Positions 16,264 to 24,984 are shown, counted from the first letter of the stretch. The stretch is 64,000 nt of DNA from YA12-FULL-51-18 sp041665305 (GCA_041665305.1 JBAYJD010000006.1:17006-81005); one strand, 5' to 3'. Translations and numbers: made by a program. The notes: generated by a model from the sequence alone, not told the origin.

Positions 16264-18086
16264 TGCCATTGAAAAAAAATCTGAAACAACTGCTTTTCTG
16301 GGGGCTGGCTTTCACGCTTTTTATAGCCGTCTACCAGAATGTGAAGACCATAGACAAGGAAAAAGAGATCCCTTATTCCGAGTTCAAGGCCAAGGTCAAG
16401 GCCGGCGAAGTGATGAAGGTTACCGTGCGCCCGGACCTGATAAAAGGCGAATATAAGGAAGGCGACAAGACAGCCCTGTTCAGGACCATTCCGCTCACCG
16501 ACGCGAAACTGGTGGAGGACATGGAGACCGGCGGCATAAAAAGTTTTTCAGGCGAGGCCGACAAGACCTGGGTGACCAGCCTTATTATAAATCTCGGCTG
16601 GATAGCCATATTCGTGTTCCTCTGGTGGTTCCTCTTTTTCCGGCAGGCGCAGATGGGCGGCAAACAGGCCATGTCGTTCGGCAAATCCCGCGCCAAACAG
16701 CAGGACCTGAAAAAACAGAAGGTGACGTTCAAAGACGTGGCCGGCTGCGACGAGACCAAGGAAGAGCTCAGGGATATAGTGGATTATCTCAAGAATCCCA
16801 AGAAATACAGGATGCTGGGCGGAGAGCTGCCCAAGGGCGTGCTCCTTTACGGCCCTCCCGGCACCGGCAAGACCCTGCTGGCCCGCGCCATCGCGGGCGA
16901 GGCCAATGTGCCGTTCTTCACCTCCTCCGGTTCCGAGTTCGTGGAGATGTTCGTGGGCGTAGGAGCTTCGCGAGTGCGCGACCTTTTTGAGCGCGCCAAA
17001 AAGAACGCCCCGGCCATAGTGTTCATAGACGAGCTGGACGCCGTGGCCCGCGCCCGGTTCGCCGGCATAGGCGGCGGGCACGACGAGCGCGAACAGACGC
17101 TTAACCAGATGCTGGTAGAGCTCGACGGCTTCGAATCCAACGAGGGGATCATCCTTATAGGCGCCACCAACCGTCCGGATGTGCTGGACCCGGCCCTTCT
17201 GAGGCCCGGCAGGTTCGACCGCCGGATCAATGTCCCCATTCCGGATATAAAAGGCCGCACGGAAGTGCTCAATGTCCACGCCCTTAAAATTAAAATGGGA
17301 CCTGATACGGATCTAAACCTGATCGCCCGCCATACTCCCGGGTTCGTGGGCGCGGACCTGGCCAATATCATCAACGAGGCCGCCATCATGGCCGCCAAGC
17401 ACGACAGGAAGGCCGTGGAACAGAAGGATATAGAGGAAGCCATCGAGAAGATGATAGCCGGACCTCAGCGGAAATCCCGCCTCATTTCCGAGGGCGAGAA
17501 GAAGATCGTGGCTTATCACGAGGCGGGCCACGCGCTGGTGGCCAGGATGCTTCCCGGCTCCGATCCGGTGCACAGGGTGTCCATCATCCCCCGCGGCCCG
17601 GCCCTGGGTTATACGCTCCAGCTGCCTCTCGAGGACAAATATCTGACCTCAAAAACGGAGATCCTTAACAAGCTGTCCATCCTGCTGGGCGGCCGGGCCG
17701 CCGAAGAGCTGACCTTTAACGAGGTCACCACCGGAGCGCACGACGATCTCGCCAAGGTAAGCAACTACGCCCAGAAGATGGTCATGGAATTCGGCATGAG
17801 CGAGAAGATCGGCCCGCTTTCCCTGAAGAAGGACGAATCCGAAGTGTTCCTTGGCCGGGACATAATGCGCCAGCCGGCCTATTCCAACGAGACGGCCAAG
17901 AATGTGGACGATGAGGTCAAGCGGATAGTCCAGGAATGTTTCGTGAAGACTAAAGAGATCCTGTCGGCGAATAAAAAATCGCTGGACGACATCGCGGGCA
18001 GGCTGATAGAGAAGGAAGTTATCGACGCCGACGAGATGGACAAGCTTATGAAAGGCGAAGAACTGGGGGAAGCGGTCGGTGCCTGA
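16263..18086 (+). CDS. ftsH: ATP-dependent zinc metalloprotease FtsH
   Basis: Membrane-anchored AAA+ protease for quality control. Two membrane helices (about 9-25 and 107-127) flank a periplasmic domain. The AAA domain has Walker A GPPGTGKT at 197-204, Walker B AIVFIDELDA and the second-region-of-homology ATNRPDVLDPALLRPGRFDR. The protease has the zinc site HEAGH at 419-423 and a later D in ELTFNEVTTGAHDDLAK. Length 607 is normal and all key residues are present. Confidence 0.97.
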   Translation: MPLKKNLKQLLFWGLAFTLFIAVYQNVKTIDKEKEIPYSEFKAKVKAGEVMKVTVRPDLIKGEYKEGDKTALFRTIPLTDAKLVEDMETGGIKSFSGEADKTWVTSLIINLGWIAIFVFLWWFLFFRQAQMGGKQAMSFGKSRAKQQDLKKQKVTFKDVAGCDETKEELRDIVDYLKNPKKYRMLGGELPKGVLLYGPPGTGKTLLARAIAGEANVPFFTSSGSEFVEMFVGVGASRVRDLFERAKKNAPAIVFIDELDAVARARFAGIGGGHDEREQTLNQMLVELDGFESNEGIILIGATNRPDVLDPALLRPGRFDRRINVPIPDIKGRTEVLNVHALKIKMGPDTDLNLIARHTPGFVGADLANIINEAAIMAAKHDRKAVEQKDIEEAIEKMIAGPQRKSRLISEGEKKIVAYHEAGHALVARMLPGSDPVHRVSIIPRGPALGYTLQLPLEDKYLTSKTEILNKLSILLGGRAAEELTFNEVTTGAHDDLAKVSNYAQKMVMEFGMSEKIGPLSLKKDESEVFLGRDIMRQPAYSNETAKNVDDEVKRIVQECFVKTKEILSANKKSLDDIAGRLIEKEVIDADEMDKLMKGEELGEAVGA

Positions 18087-18173
18087 CGACGCGCGGACGG
18101 CGGGGCGAAGTTAAGTTCCCTGATCGGACTCCGTTCATTTGCGCCTTAAGGTCGTCACGCCGCCGGGGTTATT

Positions 18174-19010
18174 ATGTATCTGGATTATCTAAGGAACATC
18201 TTCGACATTTTTGTCGTCTATTACATCGTATACCGGCTCATCCTGCTCATTAAGGGCACAAGGGCCATGAATGTCGTATGGGGCGTGTTCATCCTCGCCA
18301 TTATAACCTCCCTGGCGAAATTTTTTAAACTGGGCGCGACCGCGTGGCTGCTGCAGAATTTCTGGCTGGCCGGTATTTTTTTGCTGATCGTGGTCTTTCA
18401 GCCCGAGATCCGCGTGGCGCTGGCGAATATCGGCTCCAACCCGCTGGGGCGCATCCTGATCTCGCAGGAATACCGTTTTATCGCCGAACTTATGGAGGCT
18501 ATAAGGTTCGCGGCGGACAGGAAGACCGGCATGCTGGTGGTGCTTGAGCAGGATATGGGCCTGCGGGATATCGTGGAGACCGGCGTGCGCGTGAACGGCG
18601 AGGTGTCCAAGGAACTGCTGCTGACCATCTTCCACCAGAACACCCATCTGCACGACGGCGCCGTGGTTATCGCCAATAACCGTCTGGTGGCCGCCGGCTG
18701 CATCCTGCCGTTGACGGAACAGCAGGAACTTTCCAAGATCCTCGGCATGCGCCACCGCGCCGCGCTGGGTTTAAGCGAGATAGCGGACGCCATAATCGTG
18801 ACCGTGTCGGAAGAGACCGGGCTTATTTCCGTTTCCAGGAACGGCAAACTGCAGCAGGCGGTGGACCCTAAGGACCTTGAGGCCATGCTTTACCAGCTTT
18901 ACCGTTCCAAAACCGAGAAAACGCTTTTAAGGAAGAGCGCGCGGCCGCAGTCCCCTGTTCCGCCCCGGCCTCAGCCGCAATCGCAGCCCGAGCCCTCTCA
19001 ACCTTTATGA
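18174..19010 (+). CDS. cdaA: Diadenylate cyclase CdaA
   Basis: Synthesises c-di-AMP from two ATP at the membrane. Three hydrophobic helices (about 8-80) precede the DAC domain with DGA at 161-163 and RHR at 193-195 (GMRHRAALGLSE), both needed for catalysis. The C-terminal tail is Pro/Gln-rich. The stop overlaps the next ATG (ATGA). In Firmicutes CdaA is followed by CdaR and GlmM; here a 34-residue CdaR-like fragment follows, and glmM lies about 19 kb downstream. Confidence 0.95.
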   Translation: MYLDYLRNIFDIFVVYYIVYRLILLIKGTRAMNVVWGVFILAIITSLAKFFKLGATAWLLQNFWLAGIFLLIVVFQPEIRVALANIGSNPLGRILISQEYRFIAELMEAIRFAADRKTGMLVVLEQDMGLRDIVETGVRVNGEVSKELLLTIFHQNTHLHDGAVVIANNRLVAAGCILPLTEQQELSKILGMRHRAALGLSEIADAIIVTVSEETGLISVSRNGKLQQAVDPKDLEAMLYQLYRSKTEKTLLRKSARPQSPVPPRPQPQSQPEPSQPL

Positions 19011-19111
19011 ACCTGAACCTTCCCGCGCTTATAACCAGGAACTGGAGCATAAAACTTATCGCCCTGATAATAGCCCTCCTCATCTGGTATTTTATAGTCG
19101 GCACCATGTAG
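19007..19111 (+). CDS. CdaR/YbbR-type membrane-anchor microprotein
   Basis: A 34-codon ORF starting in an ATGA overlap with cdaA. Its sequence resembles the N-terminal membrane segment of CdaR/YbbR proteins: TRNWSIKLIALIIALLIWYF, that is N-W-x-x-K-L-I-(S/A)-L-x-x-A-x-x-L-W, then a stop. Full CdaR carries three or four extracytoplasmic YbbR domains after this helix; none is found in the following 50 nt or elsewhere in the window. It looks like a free-standing anchor, or the remnant of a truncated cdaR. Confidence 0.6.
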   Translation: MNLNLPALITRNWSIKLIALIIALLIWYFIVGTM

Positions 19112-19162
19112 TCCGTAAAATTTGCCGGTTCCTCAGGGAAGAACGAAGGATAAGGAGGTTTT

Positions 19163-19864
19163 ATGACCAGGGGAAGTTTTTTATTCTGCTGCGTACTGCT
19201 GGCGGCGGCCGTCTGCTGCGGGGTTACGGCCTATCCGTTCGTTTTTTTCGGTTCCAGCTATGTCCACAAGAACCTGACCCTTTATACGCATGAGGCTTTC
19301 CGGGAAAATCCGGACAAATTTTTAGCGGCGATATACGACAAGATCTCTTCCGACGATTTTTACGACGAGGCGCAGAAGTTCGAGGTTTATCTGGCCGGGA
19401 GCCGCAGGGAGTATGTCCTTCTGGCGCCTTTTTGCGCGAAAGAGCCGTCCTGCGCGCATCCCATAAGCGATAAAGTGTTCGTTGCCGCGGCCGATCCCGA
19501 AAAAAATCTAGCCTATGGTCCCGGAGCGGAAGGTCCCGGCCGGGCGCTGGACAGGGTGATAATCCATGAGCTTGTTAAAACCCAGATCAAAAATAAGCTG
19601 GGCTTCCTGGATTATGCGATCCTGTCGGATTGGAGGAAGGAAGGCTATGCGGAACATGTCGCCATGGAGACCCGTGAGCTGCCCCCCGATGCTTTTTGCG
19701 GAGGGGCTCCGGGTACGGACCCCGCCCTTCCTTACCTGAAAAACAGGCTGATGGTTGAAATGCTTGCGGCGGAGGATTCCCGTTCATATCCGTCGCTCAT
19801 GACCACGAACTACAGTTATGAAGGCGCACGGAGCCGCGTAGAGCGCCAGTACTGCCACAAATAG
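19163..19864 (+). CDS. Exported protein, degenerate gluzincin-like
   Basis: A 233-residue protein with a signal peptide or membrane anchor (LFCCVLLAAAVCCGVTAY). AAGGAGG precedes the ATG. The central segment VIIHELVKTQIKNKLG and downstream WRKEGYAEHVAME follow the spacing of HExxH...E(G/A)xAE metalloproteases (the usual form being HExxHxxQ), but the second zinc His is Lys (HELVK). So a dead or altered peptidase is likely. Several Cys pairs may form disulphides. The function is unknown. Confidence 0.65.
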   Translation: MTRGSFLFCCVLLAAAVCCGVTAYPFVFFGSSYVHKNLTLYTHEAFRENPDKFLAAIYDKISSDDFYDEAQKFEVYLAGSRREYVLLAPFCAKEPSCAHPISDKVFVAAADPEKNLAYGPGAEGPGRALDRVIIHELVKTQIKNKLGFLDYAILSDWRKEGYAEHVAMETRELPPDAFCGGAPGTDPALPYLKNRLMVEMLAAEDSRSYPSLMTTNYSYEGARSRVERQYCHK

Positions 19865-20014
19865 GTTCCCGAAAGTCCCAAGCCGTTTAGGCCCCTTGTT
19901 TTAAAATAAGGGGTCCAAGGTCTCACGCTTTCCGGAACATTCCCGCCTAAAATATCATGCGGTTTGAAAACAGGCAGCGGAAACGGCCTCCGGTCGTCTT
20001 GTCGATTATATATT

Positions 20015-20842
20015 ATGCGAATAGGAATTCTTGTTGAGAAACGGTATCTTGCCCAGGCCCAGCCCGGCGGTTTGATCTCCGCTCTCGGGAGCGCCGGCCA
20101 CGAAACGGTTTGTATAGACCCGCAGGCGGCCGCGTACGCGCTTGAGGATGCCCGCTGGACCGACAAGCTGGACCTTATCGTGGCGCGAGGCCGGAGCCAG
20201 CCCCTTCTTTGTATGCTCGGCTGGGCGCAGGCGCGCGGGATAAGCGCCGTCAACAGCCGCTCAGCCATCGCTTCCGTTCATAACAAGGCCGACATGGCGG
20301 TTATTATGGCCGAGGCCGGGGTGCCCTCTCCCCGGACCTTCCTGGGCCCGGTGGCCGAACTGGCCGGGATCATTCCATCCTCCCTGTATCCGGTGGTGCT
20401 TAAGCCCGTTTTCGGCGACAACAGCCGGGGGCTCCGGCTGGTCCGCACCGGCGGTGAAATGCGGTCGATTGAGTGGCCTGAACCGGTGGCGCTGGCCCAG
20501 AGATTCATCCCCAATGACGGGTATGACCTCAAACTTTACTGCATTGGAGACGAGGTGTGGCCGGTGCGAAAACCCTCGCCGGCCGGCCTAGCCGGCGCCC
20601 CGGGCGCGCACGGCAAGGCGAAGGCAGGGCCGGCGCCGCTGACCAAGGAACTGGAGGCTCTGGGCCGCAGGCTGGGGCGGCTGTTCGGTCTGGAACTCTA
20701 CGGCGTGGACTGCATAGAGTCCGCGGAAGGCCCTTCGGTGATCGAGGTGAACGAATTTCCCAATTATACGGGCGTGCCGGACGCGGACCGGCGGCTGGCG
20801 GAATATGTGACGCGCGCTCGCGCGGCGGGGGGTAGGATATGA
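20015..20842 (+). CDS. ATP-grasp enzyme 1
   Basis: A 275-residue ATP-grasp protein, first of a five-gene unit. It opens MRIGILVEKRYL and has a Rossmann-like N-terminal part, VVLKPVFGDNSRGLRLV (nucleotide-binding lysine), GVDCIES and VIEVNEFPNYTGVP (metal-binding Asp/Glu and Asn). Relatives are RimK-type amino-acid ligases and inositol-polyphosphate kinases of the ITPK type, which share the DxN-x-FPGY motif. The substrate is unknown. ATG at 20015 with TATATT directly before it and no Shine-Dalgarno. It overlaps the next gene by 4 nt. A possible TAAAAT hexamer lies at 19948. Confidence 0.8.
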   Translation: MRIGILVEKRYLAQAQPGGLISALGSAGHETVCIDPQAAAYALEDARWTDKLDLIVARGRSQPLLCMLGWAQARGISAVNSRSAIASVHNKADMAVIMAEAGVPSPRTFLGPVAELAGIIPSSLYPVVLKPVFGDNSRGLRLVRTGGEMRSIEWPEPVALAQRFIPNDGYDLKLYCIGDEVWPVRKPSPAGLAGAPGAHGKAKAGPAPLTKELEALGRRLGRLFGLELYGVDCIESAEGPSVIEVNEFPNYTGVPDADRRLAEYVTRARAAGGRI

Positions 20843-21651
20843 GGATAGGCATGATCATGCCGCGCTCCGGCGGCGGCCGTAAAAGCCTTGTGATGCCGGA
20901 AGTGGTGCGGCTGCTTACGGAATTCGGCGTAGAAGTGGAAGTTATCTGTCCGGAGGACCGGCTGAACCATCTCTGCCAGCTCCGTCCCGTGCACGATCTT
21001 TATGTGCTGAAGGATACCAGCGATATGGGGCTGGGGCTTGCGGGAATACTGCACGCGGCCGGCGCCGTGATCATCAATCCTTATCCTGCTTCCGTCATCC
21101 TGCGGGACAAGATCGCCTCCACCGGGATCCTTAAGGCCGCGCAGCTGCCGGTGCCGGAAACTTATGTGACGGCGGACCTGCGCAAGCTCGCTCCTTTGCT
21201 CAAAGACGGGCCTTTGGTCGTCAAACCGTACCGCGGCAGGGACGGAGAGGGAGTGCGCGTGGCGCATGACGAGAGCGAACTCATCGATCCTTTATCACGC
21301 CGGGCCCCGTTTTTTGCCCAGCGGTACCGCAAACCGGATGGGATGGACCATAAGCTTTATGTGATAGACGGCCAGGTGTTCGGCGTGCTGCGCAAATGGC
21401 CCGCCAAGACATATGAGGAGAAGCTTGGCTCCCCGCTGACGGTTACGCCCTCCCTGCGCGATTACGCCGTCCGTTGCGGAGCCGCTTTCGGCGTTAAGAT
21501 CCTGGGGCTGGATATAGTGATGAGCGATGGCGAACCTTATATCGTGGATGTGCAAAGTTTTCCAGGATTTAAAGGCGTGCCGGACGCGGCGCTCCGGCTG
21601 GCGGATTACATTTATCATAAAGGGCTTCAGCTTTTGAATAAAAAAATATGA
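20839..21651 (+). CDS. ATP-grasp enzyme 2
   Basis: A 270-residue ATP-grasp enzyme in ATGA overlap with enzyme 1. Motifs: VLKDTSDMGLGLAGILHAAG, INPYPAS, LVVKPYRGRDGEGVRVA, YVIDGQVFGVLRKWPAK, GLDIVMSDGEPYIVDVQSFP and GFKGVP. The metal-site Asn of the EVN motif is Gln here (IVDVQ), which could alter metal binding. It is closest to enzyme 3 in the N-terminal half (LAGxLHARGAxIxNPYPxS). It could be an amino-acid ligase or a kinase of a cyclitol or polyol; the sequence does not decide. Coupled to the dehydrogenase by a 4-nt overlap. Confidence 0.8.
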   Translation: MRIGMIMPRSGGGRKSLVMPEVVRLLTEFGVEVEVICPEDRLNHLCQLRPVHDLYVLKDTSDMGLGLAGILHAAGAVIINPYPASVILRDKIASTGILKAAQLPVPETYVTADLRKLAPLLKDGPLVVKPYRGRDGEGVRVAHDESELIDPLSRRAPFFAQRYRKPDGMDHKLYVIDGQVFGVLRKWPAKTYEEKLGSPLTVTPSLRDYAVRCGAAFGVKILGLDIVMSDGEPYIVDVQSFPGFKGVPDAALRLADYIYHKGLQLLNKKI

Positions 21652-22838
21652 AAACGGTGATTTTCGGCGCGGGACGGATAGGCTGCGGGTTGGCCGGCCA
21701 GCTTTTGCGCGATTCGGGACACGAGGTCGTTTTTGTGGCCAGAAGTCCCGCGCTCAGGGACCATTTAAACCGGGTGGGCGGCTATGTCGTGCGGCTGGTG
21801 GGCCGCGGAGAAACCAGGGATATCAGGGTCGACGGCGTGCGCGCCGTGGCCGCGGGCGACATCGAGCGCGTGGCCTGGGAAATATCGGATGCGGGCCTGG
21901 TTATAACCTCGGTCGGCTGCGCCAATCTTGAAAGCATTTCCCGGTTCCTCGCCGCCGGGATACGGCGCCGCGCGGAACCGGTCAACATCCTGGCTTTTGA
22001 GAATTCCGTGAACGCCGGTTCCCTGCTGCGTGAATATGCCGGAGAGCATCTGCCGCAGGATTTTCCGCTGGACCGGTACGGTTTCGCCGGGAGCCTGATC
22101 TCCAGGGCCGTTACGCAGCGCATAGGCGACCCCGCTTCCGGCGGACCGCTGGTGTTCGTGGGCGACGCTTACTCCAGGGTGATAGTCGACGGCGCCGGGT
22201 TGCGCGTTCCGCTGCCCCAGATCTCTGGGATCATGGTGACGGATCGATACGAGGCCTGGGTCCATAAAAAGCTGTCTATGTTCAGCGCCGCGCACGCCGC
22301 GGCCGCTTACCTCGGCCACATGAAAGGTTACAGGTACATCCATACGGCCGTCAGGGACCCGCAGATCCGCGCCGTCGTGGCCGAGGTCTTAAAGGAAGGC
22401 CAGCAGGGGCTCGCGGCCCGCTACGGCGGCGAGATAGCGGGTGATGAGAGCGATCGCCAGGAAGTGCTGGAACGGATCAGCAATCCGCAGTTATGCGACC
22501 TTATCAGCCGCGTGGGCCGCGAGCCCGGCCGGAAACTTAAAGCCGACGACAGGCTGGTGGGGACCGCCCGGCTGGCGCTTGAGGCCGGAACGGAGCCCAG
22601 GAACCTTGGACTTGCCGTGGCGGCGGCGCTGTTCTTCAATGAGCAAAAAGATCCGTCCGCGGTCGAGCTGCAGCACCATGTTTTTACCCAGGGCGGGGAG
22701 GAGACCATCCGTAAATTTTGCGGGGTCGACAGCGGCAGCCTTTTCGGCCGGATCACCACCGACGCCTGGTACCGCCTTTCAGACGGGTGGCGGCAGGGCA
22801 GAGTGTTGATAGATCTTGAGAGGATGACCTGGAATTAA
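21648..22838 (+). CDS. Mannitol-1-phosphate dehydrogenase-like oxidoreductase
   Basis: A 396-residue protein with an N-terminal dinucleotide-binding fold (VIFGAGRIGCGLAGQLL, a GxGxxG motif) and mannitol-dehydrogenase C-terminal signatures (VHKKLSMFSAAHAAAAYLGH, then GYRYIHTAVRDPQIRAVV). The closest described family is mannitol-1-phosphate 5-dehydrogenase (fructose-6-P / mannitol-1-P, NAD). No mannitol transporter or PTS is adjacent; ATP-grasp genes are. The substrate is therefore uncertain: a polyol or cyclitol phosphate is plausible. It sits in the middle of the five-gene unit, overlapping enzyme 2 by 4 nt. Confidence 0.8.
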   Translation: MKTVIFGAGRIGCGLAGQLLRDSGHEVVFVARSPALRDHLNRVGGYVVRLVGRGETRDIRVDGVRAVAAGDIERVAWEISDAGLVITSVGCANLESISRFLAAGIRRRAEPVNILAFENSVNAGSLLREYAGEHLPQDFPLDRYGFAGSLISRAVTQRIGDPASGGPLVFVGDAYSRVIVDGAGLRVPLPQISGIMVTDRYEAWVHKKLSMFSAAHAAAAYLGHMKGYRYIHTAVRDPQIRAVVAEVLKEGQQGLAARYGGEIAGDESDRQEVLERISNPQLCDLISRVGREPGRKLKADDRLVGTARLALEAGTEPRNLGLAVAAALFFNEQKDPSAVELQHHVFTQGGEETIRKFCGVDSGSLFGRITTDAWYRLSDGWRQGRVLIDLERMTWN

Positions 22839-22851
22839 CCCGGGAGGAACT

Positions 22852-23682
22852 ATGAAGCTTTGTTTTATGGCCGCCAGGCGGGATCCGCCCGTGCCCAGCC
22901 AGATCGTTACGGATGTTTCGGAGATACTGTCGCACAGGGGCTATGCGGTCGAAAATATGATCGCCGAGGAGCTGCTGACGCACCTGGACGGCCTGGGGAC
23001 GGAGGACACTCTCTATCTCCTTAAATCCTATACCGGCCTTTCCCTCAGCCTGGCCGGCGTGCTTCACGCGCGCGGGGCCAGGATCCTGAATCCGTACCCG
23101 TCCAGCGCCGCGGCCCGCAACAAGATCATAGCCTGCCAGTATCTGCGCTCCGGCGCCATTGCGTCTCCGCGGACCTGGGTCACTGGCGAGATGAGCCTGC
23201 TGCTTGCTCTGGTCAAAACAACCCCGCTCATAGTCAAACCCTGCATGGGCTGGCGCGGAATAGGCGTTAAAGTGGTGAAGACGCCGGAAGAAGTCCGGGC
23301 GCTGCCGGCCCCGGAGGGGCCGATGCTGATCCAGGAGTTCCTTGAAGGCACGGGAGAGGACCTGCGGCTTTATGTCGCCGGGGACCGGGTGTTCGCCATA
23401 CGCAAGCCTTTCTCGTCCGTCAGTTATTCGATACCGGGCCGCTCGTGTCCGGTCACGCCCGCCGAGCGCGACCTGGCCCTGCGCTGCGGCAGGGCTTTCG
23501 GCCTCGGTCTGTACGGCCTGGACCTTATTGAAACACCTAAAGGGCCTTTTGTTGTGGATGTGAATTGCTTCCCCGGCTATAAAGGCGCGCCGAACGCGGC
23601 TGAGGCCGTGTCCGATTATATTGAAAAATACGCCGCCGGGGAAATTTCACTGACCCTGCCTTCCCTAGGGAGCGTTAAATGA
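22852..23682 (+). CDS. ATP-grasp enzyme 3
   Basis: A 276-residue ATP-grasp enzyme preceded by a strong GGGAGGA. Motifs: LIVKPCMGWRGIGVKVV, MLIQEFLEGTGEDLRLYVAG, GLDLIETPKGPFVVDVNCFP and GYKGAP. The VVDVNCFPGYKG segment is close to the catalytic motif of ITPK inositol kinases (VIDINxFPGYxG), but short ATP-grasp ligases can also show it. It overlaps the MFS gene by 4 nt. Together with enzymes 1 and 2 it suggests three successive ATP-dependent ligations or phosphorylations. Confidence 0.8.
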   Translation: MKLCFMAARRDPPVPSQIVTDVSEILSHRGYAVENMIAEELLTHLDGLGTEDTLYLLKSYTGLSLSLAGVLHARGARILNPYPSSAAARNKIIACQYLRSGAIASPRTWVTGEMSLLLALVKTTPLIVKPCMGWRGIGVKVVKTPEEVRALPAPEGPMLIQEFLEGTGEDLRLYVAGDRVFAIRKPFSSVSYSIPGRSCPVTPAERDLALRCGRAFGLGLYGLDLIETPKGPFVVDVNCFPGYKGAPNAAEAVSDYIEKYAAGEISLTLPSLGSVK

Positions 23683-24911
23683 AATTAAAAGTGCCGCGCG
23701 CGTCCCCGGAACTTCTGGCTCTAATAGGGGAAGGTTTCCTGTCGCGGCTGAGCTTCGGACTTGTCAGTTTCGCCCTGCCCCTCTATGCCTATCACCTCGG
23801 CATGAGCATGACCGCCATCGGAGTGTTGTTCAGCGTGAATGCGGTAGCCGAGGTTTCCCTTAAGCCGTTCATGAGCCGGTTCGCCGACCGCTTCGGTTTT
23901 AAGCGGAGTCTGGGCCTTGCCATCGGTTTAAGGAGCGCGCTGGCGTTCCTGCTGGCGTTCTCGACCGTCGCGTGGCAGCTGTACGCCATACGGTTCTTGC
24001 ACGGCATGATAGAATCCCTGCGGGACCCCGCCATTAATTCCATGCTGGCCGAGCGCGGCGGGGAAAAATCCGTGGCGTCCGCTTTTTCCTGGTACTGGAC
24101 CGCGCGCTACACCGCCGGCGCCCTTGGCAAAACGGCCGCGGGCCTGCTGCTTGCCTGGACCCTCGCCGATTATAAGATCGTTTTTCTCTGCGCTTTCGCG
24201 CTTTCCGTCCTGCCTTTTTACGTGGTCCTGCGTTACACCAGGGAGCTTCCCCGTTCGATCCCGCCCGAAAAGGCCGCGGCCGGCGCCGGGCCCGGACCCG
24301 CGCAGGCCGGGGCGCCCGCCCCCAAATTCCCCATTCTGATCTTCGCGGGGTTCGGTTTCCTGATCACAAGCACCAGCGCGATGCTTAATTCCCTGTTCCC
24401 CCTTCTGGCGACCAAGTATGCGGGGCTTACCGAGGCCCAGACGGGCCTCATTTTCGGCGTCTCGACCACGCTTATGCTGGTCTCCGGGCCGCTTTTCGGC
24501 TGGCTTTCCGACAATGTCAGCCGCAAGCTCGTTCTTCTTGTCCGCAGCGCCGCCAATACCCTTTCTTCCTTGCTCTATCTTTTCTTCCCGGGCCTTGCGG
24601 GTGTGGCGGTCGGCAAGATCGTAGACGACACGGGCAAAGCCGCGTTCCGGCCGGCGTGGGGGGCTTTGATGGCGAAGATCTCCGGCGCAGACCGCTCCCG
24701 CCGGGCCCAGACCATAGGCACTATGACCATCGGAGAGAACCTCGGCGAAACGCTCGGGCCGATGCTGGGCGGATTCCTGTGGAACGCCTACGGCGCGGCC
24801 TGCCTGTTGGTTACCCGCGCGATCCTGGCTTTAAGCGCGGAAATTTACGCCGTTCTGCTGGTGGACCCGCATGTGGAAGGGAAGGCGAAAAAAGCGGCGG
24901 CCGGCGGGTAG
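23679..24911 (+). CDS. MFS transporter
   Basis: A 410-residue major-facilitator protein with about 12 helices. An MFS motif-A-like loop is visible (FADRFGFKRSLGLAIG), and a second, C-terminal half copy reads FGWLSDNVSRKLVLLV. A Pro/Ala-rich loop separates the halves. In this unit it probably exports the product made by the ATP-grasp and dehydrogenase enzymes, or imports a precursor (inference). It starts inside the preceding stop (ATGA). Confidence 0.88.
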   Translation: MKLKVPRASPELLALIGEGFLSRLSFGLVSFALPLYAYHLGMSMTAIGVLFSVNAVAEVSLKPFMSRFADRFGFKRSLGLAIGLRSALAFLLAFSTVAWQLYAIRFLHGMIESLRDPAINSMLAERGGEKSVASAFSWYWTARYTAGALGKTAAGLLLAWTLADYKIVFLCAFALSVLPFYVVLRYTRELPRSIPPEKAAAGAGPGPAQAGAPAPKFPILIFAGFGFLITSTSAMLNSLFPLLATKYAGLTEAQTGLIFGVSTTLMLVSGPLFGWLSDNVSRKLVLLVRSAANTLSSLLYLFFPGLAGVAVGKIVDDTGKAAFRPAWGALMAKISGADRSRRAQTIGTMTIGENLGETLGPMLGGFLWNAYGAACLLVTRAILALSAEIYAVLLVDPHVEGKAKKAAAGG

Positions 24912-24943
24912 AAGGACCGCTGCCGCGTTTCCGCCGGACTGAA

Positions 24944-24984
24944 AGGAGCGGGAGAAATATAGTATCATAGGAGAAACCGCTCCT
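24944..24984. promoter_or_regulatory. Inverted repeat before the response regulator
   Basis: AGGAGCGG (24944-24951) and CCGCTCCT (24977-24984) form 8-bp arms with a 25-nt spacer that ends exactly at the ATG of the response regulator. The spacer contains AT-rich TATAGTATCAT, usable as a -10 region. It may be an autoregulatory operator or a leader hairpin hiding the start. Nothing more can be shown from sequence. Confidence 0.4.

Noticed and set aside
19892..19913. CCCCTTGTTTTAAAATAAGGGG hairpin before the ATP-grasp unit, considered as terminator
   Set aside because: Only CCCCTT / AAGGGG pairs cleanly and no T-run follows, so it is too weak to call.
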